Assembly (NCBI RefSeq): GCF_052857255.1
Contig: NC_135505.1
Coordinates: 141,582,343-141,646,342 of the forward strand
DNA from: Amblyomma americanum
Lineage: Eukaryota; Arthropoda; Arachnida; Ixodida; Ixodidae
DNA length: 64,000 nucleotides
Direction: 5' to 3'
The stretch's first letter is position 1. Each line of letters starts with the position of its first letter. The notes beneath the pieces were generated by a model. That model was not told the DNA's origin, made no database searches, and saw only the letters and a list, made by a program, of their open reading frames with translations. Shown here piece after piece: positions 20,249-31,888 of this stretch. The position numbers and the translations under genes are program-made.

Positions 20249-20918
20249 CCGACGTCGTGGCGGCATGGCACATGCTTGGAGAAGAGCATACATCAGAGGG
20301 TGCACGTGTGCAATCTGCCATCAGCTTCGCTCTAAAATGTGTTTACAGCCAGAGGAAACTGCAAGGAAATCAAGGTACGTCTCTGTATATCCTCAAATCA
20401 GGTTTACACAGCATAATACGATCGAGACGCAGCTAAGGCTGCGTTGATGCATGGCTATATGTGCAGCATTGCACGTGTATTGAAATATCTATTCTGGCGA
20501 GTGAGCTGCCGCTGTGCCTAAACGCTGCCCCTACAAGGCTCGTCTTCCTTTCTTTTTATCTCTTTTCCCTTGAAAAAAAAAACATTACTGTTTCCGAGCT
20601 TTCCTTTCAACGTGGCCCCTGACTGTATTCTGGGTTTGTCTCTTGAGGCACATTTTCTCTAGCCTCGTGCTGGACAAATTATATACTCGGGGCCCTTCGA
20701 CGCATGGCTTTTATTTTTTTACATTGTGTAGCTTCAAGCGAACTTGAGTGGTGTTGGGAGTAGGCTTCCCAGCCCTCAAGTGCTGCTGCTGAAGGGGCAA
20801 TGCTGCTATCACCCATGTGTTGTGTATTATCGCGTTGTTCGAGTCACTTCGATTCAGACAAAACATTATTTTGATAATCAGGGACTTTGACCTCATGGAT
20901 AATTTCCTGTATTTTCAG
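20249..20918. other. Intergenic between LINE and P-like element
   Basis: No gene was recognised. The stretch contains mixed AT-rich sequence with a poly-A run at about 20573-20582. A frame at 20179-20436 begins inside the LINE tail and has no domain. Confidence 0.4.
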
Positions 20919-23657
20919 GAACATGCCACATTGCTTCGTGCCGTGCTGCAAATCCAGCCCAAAAAAAGCTTGGCTTAAGCTTCCATGAATTCCCAGCTGA
21001 TGAAACTCTCCGGCACGCATGGCTGAAAACTATATCGAGGAAAGATTTTACTCCGAATGATAAGTCCGCCAGCAGTGTCGTCTGCTTTTTGCACTTCTTG
21101 AGCAATGACTACCGTTCTGAATCCGCAAAGATCCGGCGTCTGAAGCGATCTGCTGTACCCAGTATTTTTCCTGGATACCCGAGCTATATGCAGAAGCAGA
21201 TAGCAAAAAGAACGGCGAAAGTTGGAGCGGAAGCAACCACCTTGCGCAGTTCCTAAAACAAATGATGCTTTCAGTCCACTGAACTGCATAAGTGAGGAAA
21301 ATTGGAAAACAACCGAGGGCCATGAAGAAAGCAGCCATCTGCTCTTACCTGCTGTAAACAGCCAAACACTGAATTGTGTTCTTCAGGCTAATCCTCAAGA
21401 CTTTGAAAATCATCGCCCAGCTACTTCAACACTTCACTTGAATGTGCTACTCAAACAAGTGATGATATTGTCCCCCATAAACATTCAGATGTAAGAGAAA
21501 TAAAGCGGCTGAGGGTGCAGCTTTTCAGGAAAAATGAAGCAATTCGAAAACTTCGCACAGAAAATGAAGAAAAAACTCAGTGATTTTAAGTCCAATACAG
21601 TGCAATCTGCATTGAGGAAATGCTTGCAAAAAGTGGGCACAGCAAAGTTTTGCCTGGGAGACTGTATAGTTGAGCAGCTAGCAAACGCTTCAAGGCAGCG
21701 CCCTTCTTGGTCACCGGATTTTGCGAAGGAGTGCGTAGTCCTATACTGCCTATCGCCAAAGACCTACCGTTACATACGTAACCGAGGCCTTTTGAAGCTA
21801 CCCTCAAAAAATACTTTTCTCCGGTATGTTGGGAAGTCCAACAATAAAAGTGGAGTCACACCGCTGATGAAAGAGCGTCTCATGCAAGAAGTCAAGCAGC
21901 TAAAAGAGCGAGCAAAGATGTGCTCAGTAATTATTGACGAATGACCATAAGCTCAAAATACATATATGACCGAAAAATGGACTGTTTCTTTAGAAGCCTA
22001 GCAGACTGGGCGAGTTGGTGTTCCATGGTAACAATACAATTTCAAACAGCGCTAGACAACAGGACCAGAAAGAGGAGGAGACAAACACTGTTTCTTTGGT
22101 CATGAAACAACAAAGCCTGACGCCACCAGCCAAGAAAATGTAAGCAATGTTGTAGTTGCTAATAAGGTGTTGTGCTTTGTGGCTGCAAAATTTGCTGCAA
22201 AATTAAGTGTATTTCGCTGTATGTCAAGTTCTTGTGGTTTATTTTCACTTGTTCACTAATGGTAGTCTGTGCTGACCATGCAAGAAAATTTTCTTGGCAT
22301 TTTCTCCTTCTGATGTCAATTCTGTCGTATTCGTTTTTTTTTTGTTCTCCAGCATGTACAGTGCTTATACATCAACCCAATTGAGCAGAGTTGATCCAGC
22401 TGTGTCGAGCGGGACATCTTCAGGACTGAACACATCGAGCATTTCTCAGAACACCTTGGCTACAACCAGTAGTGCACTACTCAGGTATGCACATCCGCTG
22501 CGGCACCATTTATTAAATGTCAGTTTTTCAAAAAGGACGCGCACTTCCTTTCTTTTACCTCTGTACACCACATATAGTGGTAACCAACTTCTAGTTTTTG
22601 CACTGTTTTGTTTTTCAACTTGTCTGAACCACCCGATATTGCGGCTGATCAAAGCAATGTGTCAGCAGCAACTGACGATTCTCTACCTATAGGTATGCAT
22701 AAGCCCCAGCTCCGTTTAAAAAAATGTTTTTGAAGCGGGTGCTGTTTCCCCGTGCTTTTGTACCTTTGTCATGCCGGTCAGTAATATATAGTTTCTGCAC
22801 CGTTTTGTTTTCTAGCATTTGTGAACCACCGAATTTCGTGGATGATGTCAGCAGTTTGTTGAAGGGTTGAAATGCGGGCCAGTTGGTTCATAGTAACTTG
22901 AAAAAAAAAACAGTCACAAAAGACAATGGACAAGAGAAGGAGTGTACACGCCACAACGACTGGACTGTCAACTGAGATTTATTAGACAAAAACATAGTCC
23001 CATGGACTATGTTGTTTGTTGGCGCCCTTAAAAGTGATGCCTTGTAAGTAGGCGGACTAAACGTATTGCGCATGCAATTTAATAGCCTTTCGAGCTTATT
23101 ACTTTTTCAAGCCGGGATTGGAGCTCCATATTCCTTAATTAGTCCTGATATGAGCACTTTGTTCTTACCTTTCTTTTTCAGTGCTGCGACCACCTTCAAC
23201 AGTGGAAACCGCTGCAGTAGCATACGTCGCCGGTTTTGTCGTGAAAACGATTGAAGAACAAAGGATATGCAGCGCCTGCCCAAGACTGAATGATTCGGGA
23301 CCATCAGTATCACCAGTGAGGGGACTCATTAACCACCAAACTAGAGGGGGTTTGGCGTTCCCAAAGGCCGAGTTTGTGGCTGTTCTTGTAAAAGCAAAGG
23401 CCATCGACATCGCAGTGCCACATATTGGCAGAAAAGATGTGTGCAAGAAGATCACGGCAATGATTTTGCCGCATCTGGAGAGCTGCCCTATTTTTATATG
23501 CGACGCAAGAGATCATTATGCCTCGATCACATCCTTAATAGTGGCAAAGAAATTCATAAAGCACCTCCTATCAAACATTGCTGCTGCTGTTACGAACAGA
23601 GTGGCTTATCGCAAAAGATTAATCACCAAGCCGCCCAGTCGAAAGGTTTTGCGCGTT
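20919..23657 (+). pseudogene. P-element/THAP9-like transposase, decayed
   Basis: A THAP zinc-finger start is visible at 20923 (MPHCFVPCCKSS) just after a splice acceptor, TTTTCAG. A frameshift in the A-run near 20960 leads to LSFHEFPADETLRHAWL, VVCFLHF and PSIF, the later THAP landmarks. A coiled-coil follows at about 21478-21577 (EIKRLRVQLFRKNEAIRKL). Then comes a P-type domain at 21534-21944 (RPSWSPDFAKECVVLYCLSP, LPSKNTFLRYVG, CSVIIDE), broken by a stop and a one-base shift near 21942. After unresolved introns, the C-terminal exon at about 23182-23657 carries AVAYVAGFVV and paired cysteines. At least three frame breaks make it inactive. Flanking inverted repeats were not found. Confidence 0.78.
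22586..22870 (+). repeat. Local duplication inside the P-like element
   Basis: The sequence at about 22590-22670 (TTTTTGCACTGTTTTG, TCTGAACCACCCGAT) is echoed at about 22790-22860 (TTTCTGCACCGTTTTG, TGTGAACCACCGAAT). The spacing is about 200 bp and similarity is moderate. Both copies resemble an intron end joined to an exon start. Confidence 0.55.
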
Positions 23658-23756
23658 TAAACAGCGCGCGCGAGCTTACTTTTTATTGTAAATAAATTCC
23701 TGCATACACTGACTTTGTGATGCTGGTAATTTTTACCACGAATACAGCCGCGATAT

Positions 23757-24176
23757 TCAGGTATACAGATTAATCAGAGCCACTGGACGTTCCTCTCCGC
23801 GGCTGTCGACTGAGGTGAGCAGATTCTCTCGTACAGGAGGAGCCGTGACGAACTTGCCTAATGAACATAAAATTGACAGCTCAGCGTGCAACATCGCCTG
23901 CCCAAACAGATATCTAGTCTTATCAAGTTTTGTGCGATCATTCAAAAGGAGGAACAGAAACTTAGGCCGCAGCAGTCTGGCTCGTGTGTGGATTGTAGAG
24001 AGGCCGGCTTTTTGCAGAAGCAGCGTGGGGGATTCATGACGACTGTATTTGTTGCAAATAAATTGGACAGCTTTTCTCTGGACACTTTCTAATCTATCGA
24101 TATATAGTTTAGTGTAGGGCAGCCAAGTAATAATACTGTATTCTAGCACAGAACGAACAAGTGAAATGTATGCCAA
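23757..24176 (-). pseudogene. LINE ORF2 post-RT fragment
   Basis: The minus frame contains AYISLVRSVLEYSIITW, RLESVQRKAVQFICNKYS and LLLQKAGLSTIHTRAR. This is the conserved segment after the RT domain in Jockey/CR1-group LINEs (consensus LVRP.LEY...VW...QRRA.RFI). It lacks both ends. It could derive from the same family as the 29.1-31.3-kb LINE, which is on the same strand and lacks this part. Confidence 0.8.
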
Positions 24177-24533
24177 AAGTTTTGTTTCCGGTGAAGCAAG
24201 TCAAAGGGAACAATACAGCGCGTGCACTGAACTCGAAATTTAATTAATAAGCCGGTTAATAATGCAGCTCCATTCAATGCAGAAGGGGAGCAGAAAGTAT
24301 AGGGTAGATCAGCTTTCAAATTGAACGGGTTTTGCGCTTCACAATGGTTTTGAGTATGTGCGAGGGCGGGAATATGGGCGCATATTGCTGTAGTGTGGGC
24401 TGTTGGGATCCTGCACTGCGAATGCGCAAAACCCATTCAGTTCGAAAGGTGATATACTATATAGCTATCAGGCACGTAGCCACAAATTTTTTCCGGGAGG
24501 GGCCCGAGGCAGCTGTATAGGGCGAAGCCCGGG
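24177..24533. other. Intergenic, possible dispersed-repeat end
   Basis: No gene was found. At 24470-24540, GGCACGTAGCCACAAATTTTTT followed by a G-rich stretch resembles a similar segment at about 3968-4045, suggesting ends of one repeat family. Confidence 0.35.
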
Positions 24534-26699
24534 CTATATTAATGCCCGGGTTGGGTTAATGTCGTACTGAACACCAGGAGGTATACCAGGCTCAGTCGTT
24601 GAAGCAGTCGTTAAACTGTGCACGCAAGTTTCACTAAGAGCGTCAATATATGCAACAGTCGTTCCCTTGTTAAGGTGCTGGTGTTCGTTGCTGAAATTTG
24701 GGAGAAGAACGTTCACCTTGCTATCTTCGAGGAAGACAACCGCCCTGGCGACGGAAAGTCCTCTGTCCAGAAGCAACAATTGCTTGCTTTCCACGACACC
24801 CTCAATTTTCCGTATGCTCTTTGAGCCGACGGTTACCATTGCACTGGAACGTGGAGGCACGGTCACGTGTTCGTCTAGAATGTGCAGCGCCGCTGGGAGA
24901 ACACTATCGACGGATATGGCCTTCTCGGTCGAGAACTTGACGGTCTGCGATTGCAGATCAATGACGGCACCGTTTTCAGTCAGAAAGTCCATGCCGAGTA
25001 TGACGTCCCGAAAGCACTCCGCTAGCACTACGAACGTTGCCAGAAATGTTTGGCCTTGCACGGTTACCCGCGACGTTCATCTTCCCGTTGGCGTGATCAA
25101 ATGGCCCCTTGCAGTACGCATCTGTGGGCCGTCCCAAGCTGTTGTGACCATTTTCAGTGCGCCGCAAATTTTCCACTGAGCACAGAATAATCGGCGCCAG
25201 TATCCACCAGCGCGGTTATATTGGCGCCATCGACCGAAATCTCTAAGTCGGCTGTTGCTAGCGTCTTACTTTGGGGATGTCGAGGCACCCGGTCTCGGCT
25301 GCAGTGCGTCGAAGGAGTCCGTCATTGAGGAAAGGTGTCGTGGCCACGGAGGGGTACGTGAGGACATCGGCTTGTCTTGAGGCACTTTGTCTGATGAGTC
25401 GTCGGTACGGCTAAGGCATTCGGCGTTGTGTGTGAACTGGAACTGTCTTGCGGCGATGGAGGATCTTGCACATTTTGTCGTTGAGCAGCCGCACCTCCAG
25501 AGGCTGCTGCATCTAGTTTCCCCTACGGGAACTCCGAGACTGGTCTCGTCCTGGAGAACTGTAGCGACGAGGAGATGGCGATCGAGAGGAGCGACGCTGT
25601 GCTGAGCCCGCTTGCGAGATGTAGCCCGCGATCTCCTGCGGTCGTTCTCTACACGTCGGACGAGGACAGCCGACGGGGAATCATCGAAGACCCATCTCCT
25701 TGTACGGGCAGCGGCGCCAAACATGTCCAGCCTCACCGCAATGGTAGCACAGCGGCTGATTGTCTGGTGCTCTCCAGATATCCGTTCTGCGTCGTCCTAG
25801 GCGCTGTGGGGAATTCGGCTGGAGAGGTTGACTTCGCATAGCGGTGGAGGCAGGTGCATCGTAACGTGGGTTCGGCTGGGACAGAATAAAACGACGTGTG
25901 ACGGCGGCGTAGCTGAGATCTGGGTGCTGCGGCTGTACCGGGTCTGGGAGAGATAGTGGTGTGCTCGTGCTTAAAGCTTGTTGCACCTCCTCGCGAACAG
26001 CATCAGCAAGTGTGGCAACCTGAGGCTGTACCTTAGCTGGAAAGAGCTTCGCCAGTCCTTCGCGCACAATGGATCGAATTATCTCACGTAGAGATTCTGC
26101 CGAGTTCATCGTGCCTCCCTCCACAGTGGCCGTGTGCATCGATGCTGTTGGGCGGTCGTACTGTCAGGCCCTCATGTCAAGAGACTTCTCGATGGAGCTC
26201 GCCTCCTTTATGAAGTCAGTTACAGTCACTGGAGGACTTCGAACCAGGCCGGCGAACAGCTGCTCCTTAACCCCTTTCATCAGGAAGCTTACCTTCATCT
26301 CCTCCGACATCTTGGGTCCGCACATCGGAAGAGTCGCTTCATTTCTTCGGCGTACACCGTCACACTCTCGTTGGGGAGTTGATGTCGGGCACGCAAAAGC
26401 AGGTCAGCCTTCTCCTTGCGTAATGTGCTGTCCTTGAACACTTGGAGAAACTCGGATTTGAACGTATCCCACGTTCGAAGGCCAGATTCGTTGTTGATAA
26501 ACCAGGTCCTCGCGTAGTCTTCGAGGGCGAAATAAACATGACGCATCTTGCAGTCAGCGCCCCAGCCATTGTAGATGGCCACCCCATCGTACTGGTCCAG
26601 CCAGTCTTCGGCGTTCTCGTGGGGTTGGTCGTGGAAATGCGGTGGCTCACGCTGGTGGTGGAGCAGGACCGGCGGAACTGTGGCTGGGTTGGTATTCAT
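24534..26699 (-). pseudogene. Gypsy-like LTR retrotransposon gag-protease remnant
   Basis: Reading 26699 downward, the gag begins with ATG, then WLDQYDGVAIYNGWG and W..FKSEFLQVF, a retrotransposon gag domain. A one-base shift near 26320 and an in-frame TGA near 26170 break it. A CCHC knuckle, CYHCGEAGHVWRRC, lies at about 25710-25750. The protease is recognisable by LVDTGADYSVLSG at about 25200-25240 (catalytic DTG), followed by a stop, and by DVILGMDFLTENGAVID in the next frame. The sequence ends near 24534 before the reverse transcriptase, so pol is lost. Element order gag-CCHC-PR fits gypsy/Ty3. Confidence 0.82.
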
Positions 26700-26876
26700 T
26701 GTGGGAGCCTTCGGGGTAGATTAGAAGGGAGTAGTACAAATTCGGGAGATAGGCCTTGCAATCGGCGACTGCCCTGGTGGACTGACGTGTCTACCTTAGG
26801 TATTTCTCCGGGACTTGAACTGCGGCTTGAAGGGGGCGTACGGTACATGAACAACGCACCCAGCACCTCCACCAGA

Positions 26877-27010
26877 TGTCACGTTGCCGTAGAGTCAGCA
26901 ACGGCGTTAAGCGACCGAGAGTCAGTAGCGGCGTAGCCCTGGACGAGAGCGCTTCGTCAACACTTCGTTCTCTTCTGGATCGGCGCGTTCGTCTTCCCGA
27001 GCGCTGGCGT
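26877..27010 (-). repeat. Putative 3' part of the 5' LTR of the gypsy-like element
   Basis: On the minus strand, sequence upstream of gag ends in ACGTGACA at 26877, a CA terminus. It is followed by TCTGGTGGAGGTGCTGGGT (26876-26858), a plausible primer-binding site. TATATA-type sequence lies at about 27014-27040. The other LTR boundary and a second LTR were not found. Confidence 0.45.
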
Positions 27011-27229
27011 CAATATATATAGTATAAACCTTATATAGTGTGCATATATCGGCAGCAAAATTACTGCAGGACTGCACCTGAATGATTCGCTAAGTATTAT
27101 ATTACTGTGTAGTGGGTGGAGCATCTATCAATTCCCTATCCTTGTCTGCTAATTTCTTACCTTCAGGCATTTTAGACGATTGGTTGACTCATCATCATCA
27201 GCCTGATGATGCATCACATAAATTTTCGC

Positions 27230-27251
27230 CATCATCATCATCATCATCATC
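27230..27251 (+). repeat. ATC microsatellite
   Basis: About seven ATC units occur, with a related broken run at about 27187-27212. Confidence 0.85.
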
Positions 27252-27791
27252 AAATTTTCGCTAATGACGTGATGGAAGCAAAGCGGATTTAGCCAGAGGT
27301 GAGGAGGACCTAGGGATGCCCTGTATTTTGTGCAGAAAAAAAACTGCAATGACCTCCACTTTCTTTAGATAAAAAGTTTAAATATATTGGGGAAAATAAA
27401 TGCCTTCCACAGGCTATTCGTACAAGAATTGCCCGTAAAATTTTTATTGGTTATGAATGAAACCTATTATTACCAAATGTTTCTTCGGGGCAAATGGCCA
27501 ATCATTTGTAGGCGGCTTTTTTTTCTGAATATATGGAATATTCCATTGCGCAACGTAACACCTCAAATGAGCTTCGTTTCATGTCACTGAAAATAACTCC
27601 GGATATATGTTCGAGTCCTTCATATCAAATACCCAAAACTCGTGTTTTATGTTTTCTGGCTGAAATTACTAGTTATGATGTCCTCTGCCTGCATGTATTA
27701 ATTGGACCGAAGTAAAACTCCAACACGCACACGTTGGATTTTTATACTGTGCAGCAATGTATTGCTTTCATTGGAACCAGTTTACAACAGT

Positions 27792-27952
<161 letters not shown>

Positions 27953-29090
27953 TTCGCTTGCTCCATTACACATGAACAAATTGTAGAAAGGGCAAATATA
28001 GTGCTTCATTTGTAGGCACTGTGCACGTGTTTCATTCTGGCCTGGAGGTACACGGTCTGCTGTTGTTGTTGTTGCCTCAAAAACGATGGCACACTGGTTG
28101 ACTGTTGTGTTTTGTAGTCCCGTAACCTCATCTTCGCGTTCTTCTGTTGCGACGAGAACCCGCCACATTCCAGTCGGCAATTATGGCATCCGTATCGCCA
28201 TGTAGTCCTGAAAGGTGAAAGGCTACTCACAGTAGTTCTGATGCAGTCTTCTTTTTTTAAGTAGCAGTGGCGAGTTGTCATTGTGTAATGATCGAATTTC
28301 AGTTTCGACAGCGAGACACCACCTCAGAGACCTAGGGCATTAGTGCGTGCTTGCACTTGCTTCGTTTTACTGTTCACATATTTTACGTAGTGGACTCGAT
28401 TTGTAAAGGATGAAATTCATTTTATTCGGTGAGTCTTCACAACATGATGCCAAGATATGTTACCAAATGCACCAGCAGAATTTTGATTATGATGATATCA
28501 AGGAAGGCCTTGCCCTGCTTTTCACCCAAAGAACCCATGCCCTACCGGATAGAAAAAAAAATGGAGAAAAGGAGGAGCTCAAAGCTCAGCTATGAAAGAA
28601 CAGAACAGAACAAGTGTAATGTGCACCACATTCCAGATCTAACTCCACTTCAAGTCCTCATGCGGCTGCTTCCTCTGACGCAGCAGTCATATTTTCCAAC
28701 CTGAAAGGCCACGTAAATGACAGCTGGCAGCTGGAAATGACAATGGCGGCTAAGACCATGTGTAAAGTTTAGTGCATTTCCACTTTTTGTAATCAACTTC
28801 TGGCTCAGCGCAGTGGCTTATTTCTGTTTTGCATACATTGTTTTGTTGTATTACCATCATATTTAACCAATAACTTTTCGAAAAGTGTGCTTGCTGGGTT
28901 TAATGCCGCATAAGCAATTCAGGCTGTCATGCGCCAAGCTAAAGGTGGAAGAAATTGTTTTCTGCAGATTTTTTACAAATATGTGAACAAATATGGCGGT
29001 GTAGAAAGCTTAAAAAGCTATTTCCTTCTATCTAGTATTGAGAGCCAAAACAAGATTTAAAAACAAGCCAAAACAAGATTTGTTGCCTCC

Positions 29091-30293
29091 TTACATTCTC
29101 GTGAGTACCAGTTTGTGGTTCTGGGGCACCACTCTCGTGGACCTTGCAATTGATACATGTGCAGCAGAAAGAATGCATGCCGTGAACATTTTATTAATCT
29201 CATCTATGCTATGATTTTCTAGAATTATAACCTCTAAATTGGCTTTTTTTGTAAACAATGCCCAGTCGGCTAAATGTAGTCTCCAACACCGTGGTTTTTT
29301 CGGAATAACTGTTGGCGAGGATGACAAACTTGTTATTACAGGGAGGTGATCACTTCCATGTGGATTTTCTAAAACACTCAAGTTAAAATCACTAAAAACA
29401 GACGGTGAACTAAAAGACAAATCTAAAACACTCATTTTCCCTGAGGTTGGGGAACAGTATGTGGGTTTACCCGAATTTAGGAGACAGACATTAGCGGTTA
29501 GAATAAAACCATCTATACGCTGCCCTATAGCGTCAGTTTCCTCGCTTCCCCCAAAACAGGAATGTGCATGAAAGTTTTTTACCCGCCGCGGTGGCTCAGT
29601 CCAGGTTAGGGCGCTCGGCTACTGATCCGGAGTTCCCGAGTTCGAACCCGACCGCGGCGGCTGCGTTTTTATGGAGGAAAAACGCTAAGGCGCCCGTGTG
29701 CTGTGCGATGTCAGTGCACGTTAAAGATCCCCAGGTGGTCGAAATTATTCCGGAGCCCTCCACTACGGCACCTCTCTCTTCCTTTCTTCTTTCACTCCCT
29801 CCTTTATCCCTTCCCTTACGGCGCGGTTCAGGTGTCCAACGATATATCAGACAGATACTGCGCCATTTCCTTTCCCCCCAAAACCAATTATTATTATTAT
29901 TATTCATTAAAGTCGCCAACTACCAGGTATGGCGCTCTGGTAGCTGCTCTAAAAGAGCCTCTAAGTCATGGGATGTTACCTTCAGCAGTGGCTCAATATA
30001 TACAGAGCACACTGTTATGGTTTTGTGTGCAAGCAGACTGGCTGCTACAGCTTCAAGTCTTTAGTTTTTGCTCACGAGCCGGTACATTTTTCACTATGAT
30101 GGCGACCCCTCCTGACAGCCTGCTCTCGGTAGCGACGTAAAACAGTATAATTCTTGAGAAAATTATTTTTTTGGAGCCCTAAATTTACCTCTTGTAGGCA
30201 TAAAGCGACGGGAGCGTATGCTCCAAGGATATGTTTTATCTTGATGTAGTTGTTCGGTAGTCCTCCACAGTTTAATTGAATTATGAAAGCCAT
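29091..30293 (-). pseudogene. LINE ORF2, endonuclease domain, split by a SINE
   Basis: From 30293 downward the frame starts MAFIIQLNCGGLPNNY and continues LCLQEVNLGLQ, the N-terminus of an APE-type endonuclease. Near 29930 it reads LVVGDFN. A SINE (29582-29904) interrupts at this point. The frame resumes with HAHSCFGG and reaches MSVLDLSFSS and PHGSDHLPVI, the SDH active-site motif. A frameshift near 30110 precedes the break. Removing the SINE would restore the family motif GDFNAH across the junction. The RT domain is missing downstream of about 29050. Confidence 0.85.
29582..29904 (+). repeat. tRNA-derived SINE (Ruka-like), full length, inserted in a LINE
   Basis: The head has an A-box, GTGGCTCAGT, and a B-box, GAGTTCGAACCCGAC. 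The body carries GTTAAAGATCCCCAGGTGG, CACTACGGCACC and a pyrimidine-rich tract, and the 3' end has a TTA repeat. It interrupts LINE coding sequence, and ACTTT(A/C)ATG lies on both sides as a short target-site duplication. This is the clearest intact copy in the window. Confidence 0.92.
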
Positions 30294-31340
30294 CTTAATT
30301 TTGTGTTTCTAGAGTGAAAACATAGATCTAATTGTTTTGACCTATCCAGAGAGCTCCGCCGACCACTCGACGTGGACGTCACGGGGCTGCCCTGGGTCGT
30401 GTTCATCGCCTCCGCAGAGGCGCTGGACGACCATGCAGAGGACACGTGGGCGTTAGTTAGACCTCGACCGTGGGAGGAGGTCTTGAGGGCCACCGACCTA
30501 GGGGTCTGCGAGACCTCTTTTTGGGTTGGCGGTCTAGTGTTACATACTCCACCCGGGGGCACGGATGGCCATGCCACAGGCTCACTGTGAGTGGCCTGGA
30601 CAGGTGCCGAAGCCTGCTGAGGCGAGCCGCGCCCACGCACCACATCAGCGAAGTTTGTTTTTGCGGTGAAGGAAAATGCGCTTGTTTGTGTGCATCACCT
30701 TCTTGCTGCTTTGAAAGAAATGTTTTCAGTAGTTTTCAGCGTGATTATTTTTTTCTTTCTCCCAGGACGGACACACCCTGGGGTATGCAGCATGGTCTCC
30801 TTCACAGTTTGCGCCGTAGAATTCACCAGAAGAGTGAAATTCTGAAGCCCATTTCACGCAAGTTTTGCGACCGCGGCAACTCTGTGAACCGTGGCCGAAA
30901 CTCTGGCAGTTAAGGCATCGTCGAGGGTTAGGAATGTAGAGTCTCGCATTAATTTACAAATAACCCACTTCAATTGAATCTGGGAGTACTATGTGCGAAT
31001 GTCAAGACTGTATTTTGTTGGGATTTCTTTGCCTTCTGTTCTTATTTTGACCCTGTAGACATCAACGATGTTTTGTTCAGCAAGCCCTTCTTTGATTTCT
31101 TGTTCAGTGAGGTGGAGAAAATCACTCTGAAATTACACCACGGATTGTATTGAGTGATCGGTGGGCAGAGATGTATAAAGGGATGTCACCCATGGACACA
31201 ATGTTGCAAAGCTTTGAGTGTTGGACGCTATCTGGGAGTTTGAGTAAGAGGTCTCCACTGGCCATTTTTGTAACCTTGTGGCCTAAGCCCAACGTACCTG
31301 TCAAGCATTTTTCTACGGTGATGGGGAGATTATTCTAGCA
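30281..31340 (-). pseudogene. LINE ORF1 (gag-like, zinc knuckles)
   Basis: From 31340 downward, in two frames, the text reads LPDSVQHSKLCNIVSMGDIPL, RGVISE and EEIKEGLAEQNIVDVYRVKI, then YIPNPRRCLNCQSFGHGSQSC, a CCHC knuckle. Further Cys residues follow with NCEGDHAAYPRVCPSW. A Ser/Thr-rich tail ends at 30281 just before ORF2. This is the ORF1 architecture of Jockey/I-group LINEs. Frame breaks near 31120 and 30720, and a Cys to Trp change in the second knuckle, show decay. Confidence 0.82.
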
Positions 31341-31529
31341 GGTTTCTGCTTGTTCACTATGAATCACCTGAAACTTTGCTTCTTTTTTTGCAGGAGCTGC
31401 TGAGTTACATCGGACCGCCCTCTTTTGAGAGGACGATCAGTTGCTGAGAGAAGGTTAGCCACAGAGTGTGTTTTTCGGCTCCGGTGCCAGCCACCCACCA
31501 CGTAGCCTAACAAGGGGACGGGACAGGAA

Positions 31530-31719
31530 CTTGGTAGCAAGTCCTGCCCACGCCAGCTGTACACCCCAGCTATAACCAAATATGACGCAACTCAGGGCGG
31601 TTGGCCACCTCTGGTGACCAACCGCCACCGCCCTCCTCTGGTGGCCAACCGCCCTGAGTTGCATCATATTTGGTTATAGTTGGGGTGTACAGCTGGCGTG
31701 GGCAGGACTTGCTACCAAG
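31530..31719. repeat. Long hairpin, 79-bp arms
   Basis: Arms at 31530-31608 and 31641-31719 are inverted copies with only about two mismatches. They surround a 32-base loop that itself contains partial repeats of the arm end (CCTCTGGTGACCAACC). A fold-back or MITE-like insertion is likely. No target duplication was identified. Confidence 0.9.
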
Positions 31720-31744
31720 TGTGGCCACCTCACCTTAAACTCAA

Positions 31745-31888
31745 ATAAAATTTGCTGACCTCACTTAACCTCAGCCTCATCAGTTGAGGTTGAGGTCTTC
31801 TTAGACGCCCTCACCTCACTTTTCCCGAGGCCACTGGCGACCTCACTCAACCTAAAATTTTGAGTTTGAGGTTGGCTTCTCGACCTCA
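31745..31888. repeat. Dispersed GAGGTTGAGGTC/GACCTCACTCAACC repeat block A
   Basis: At least seven imperfect occurrences of GACCTCA(C)TCAACCTCA or its complement, in both orientations, occur within 140 bp. The same motif set reappears at 34917-35092. Confidence 0.75.

Noticed and set aside
29582..29660. Functional tRNA gene
   Set aside because: The A- and B-boxes belong to the SINE head. The cloverleaf is not closed, and the body and tail of a SINE follow. The same holds for the heads near 5250, 42080, 56300, 59130 and 59840.
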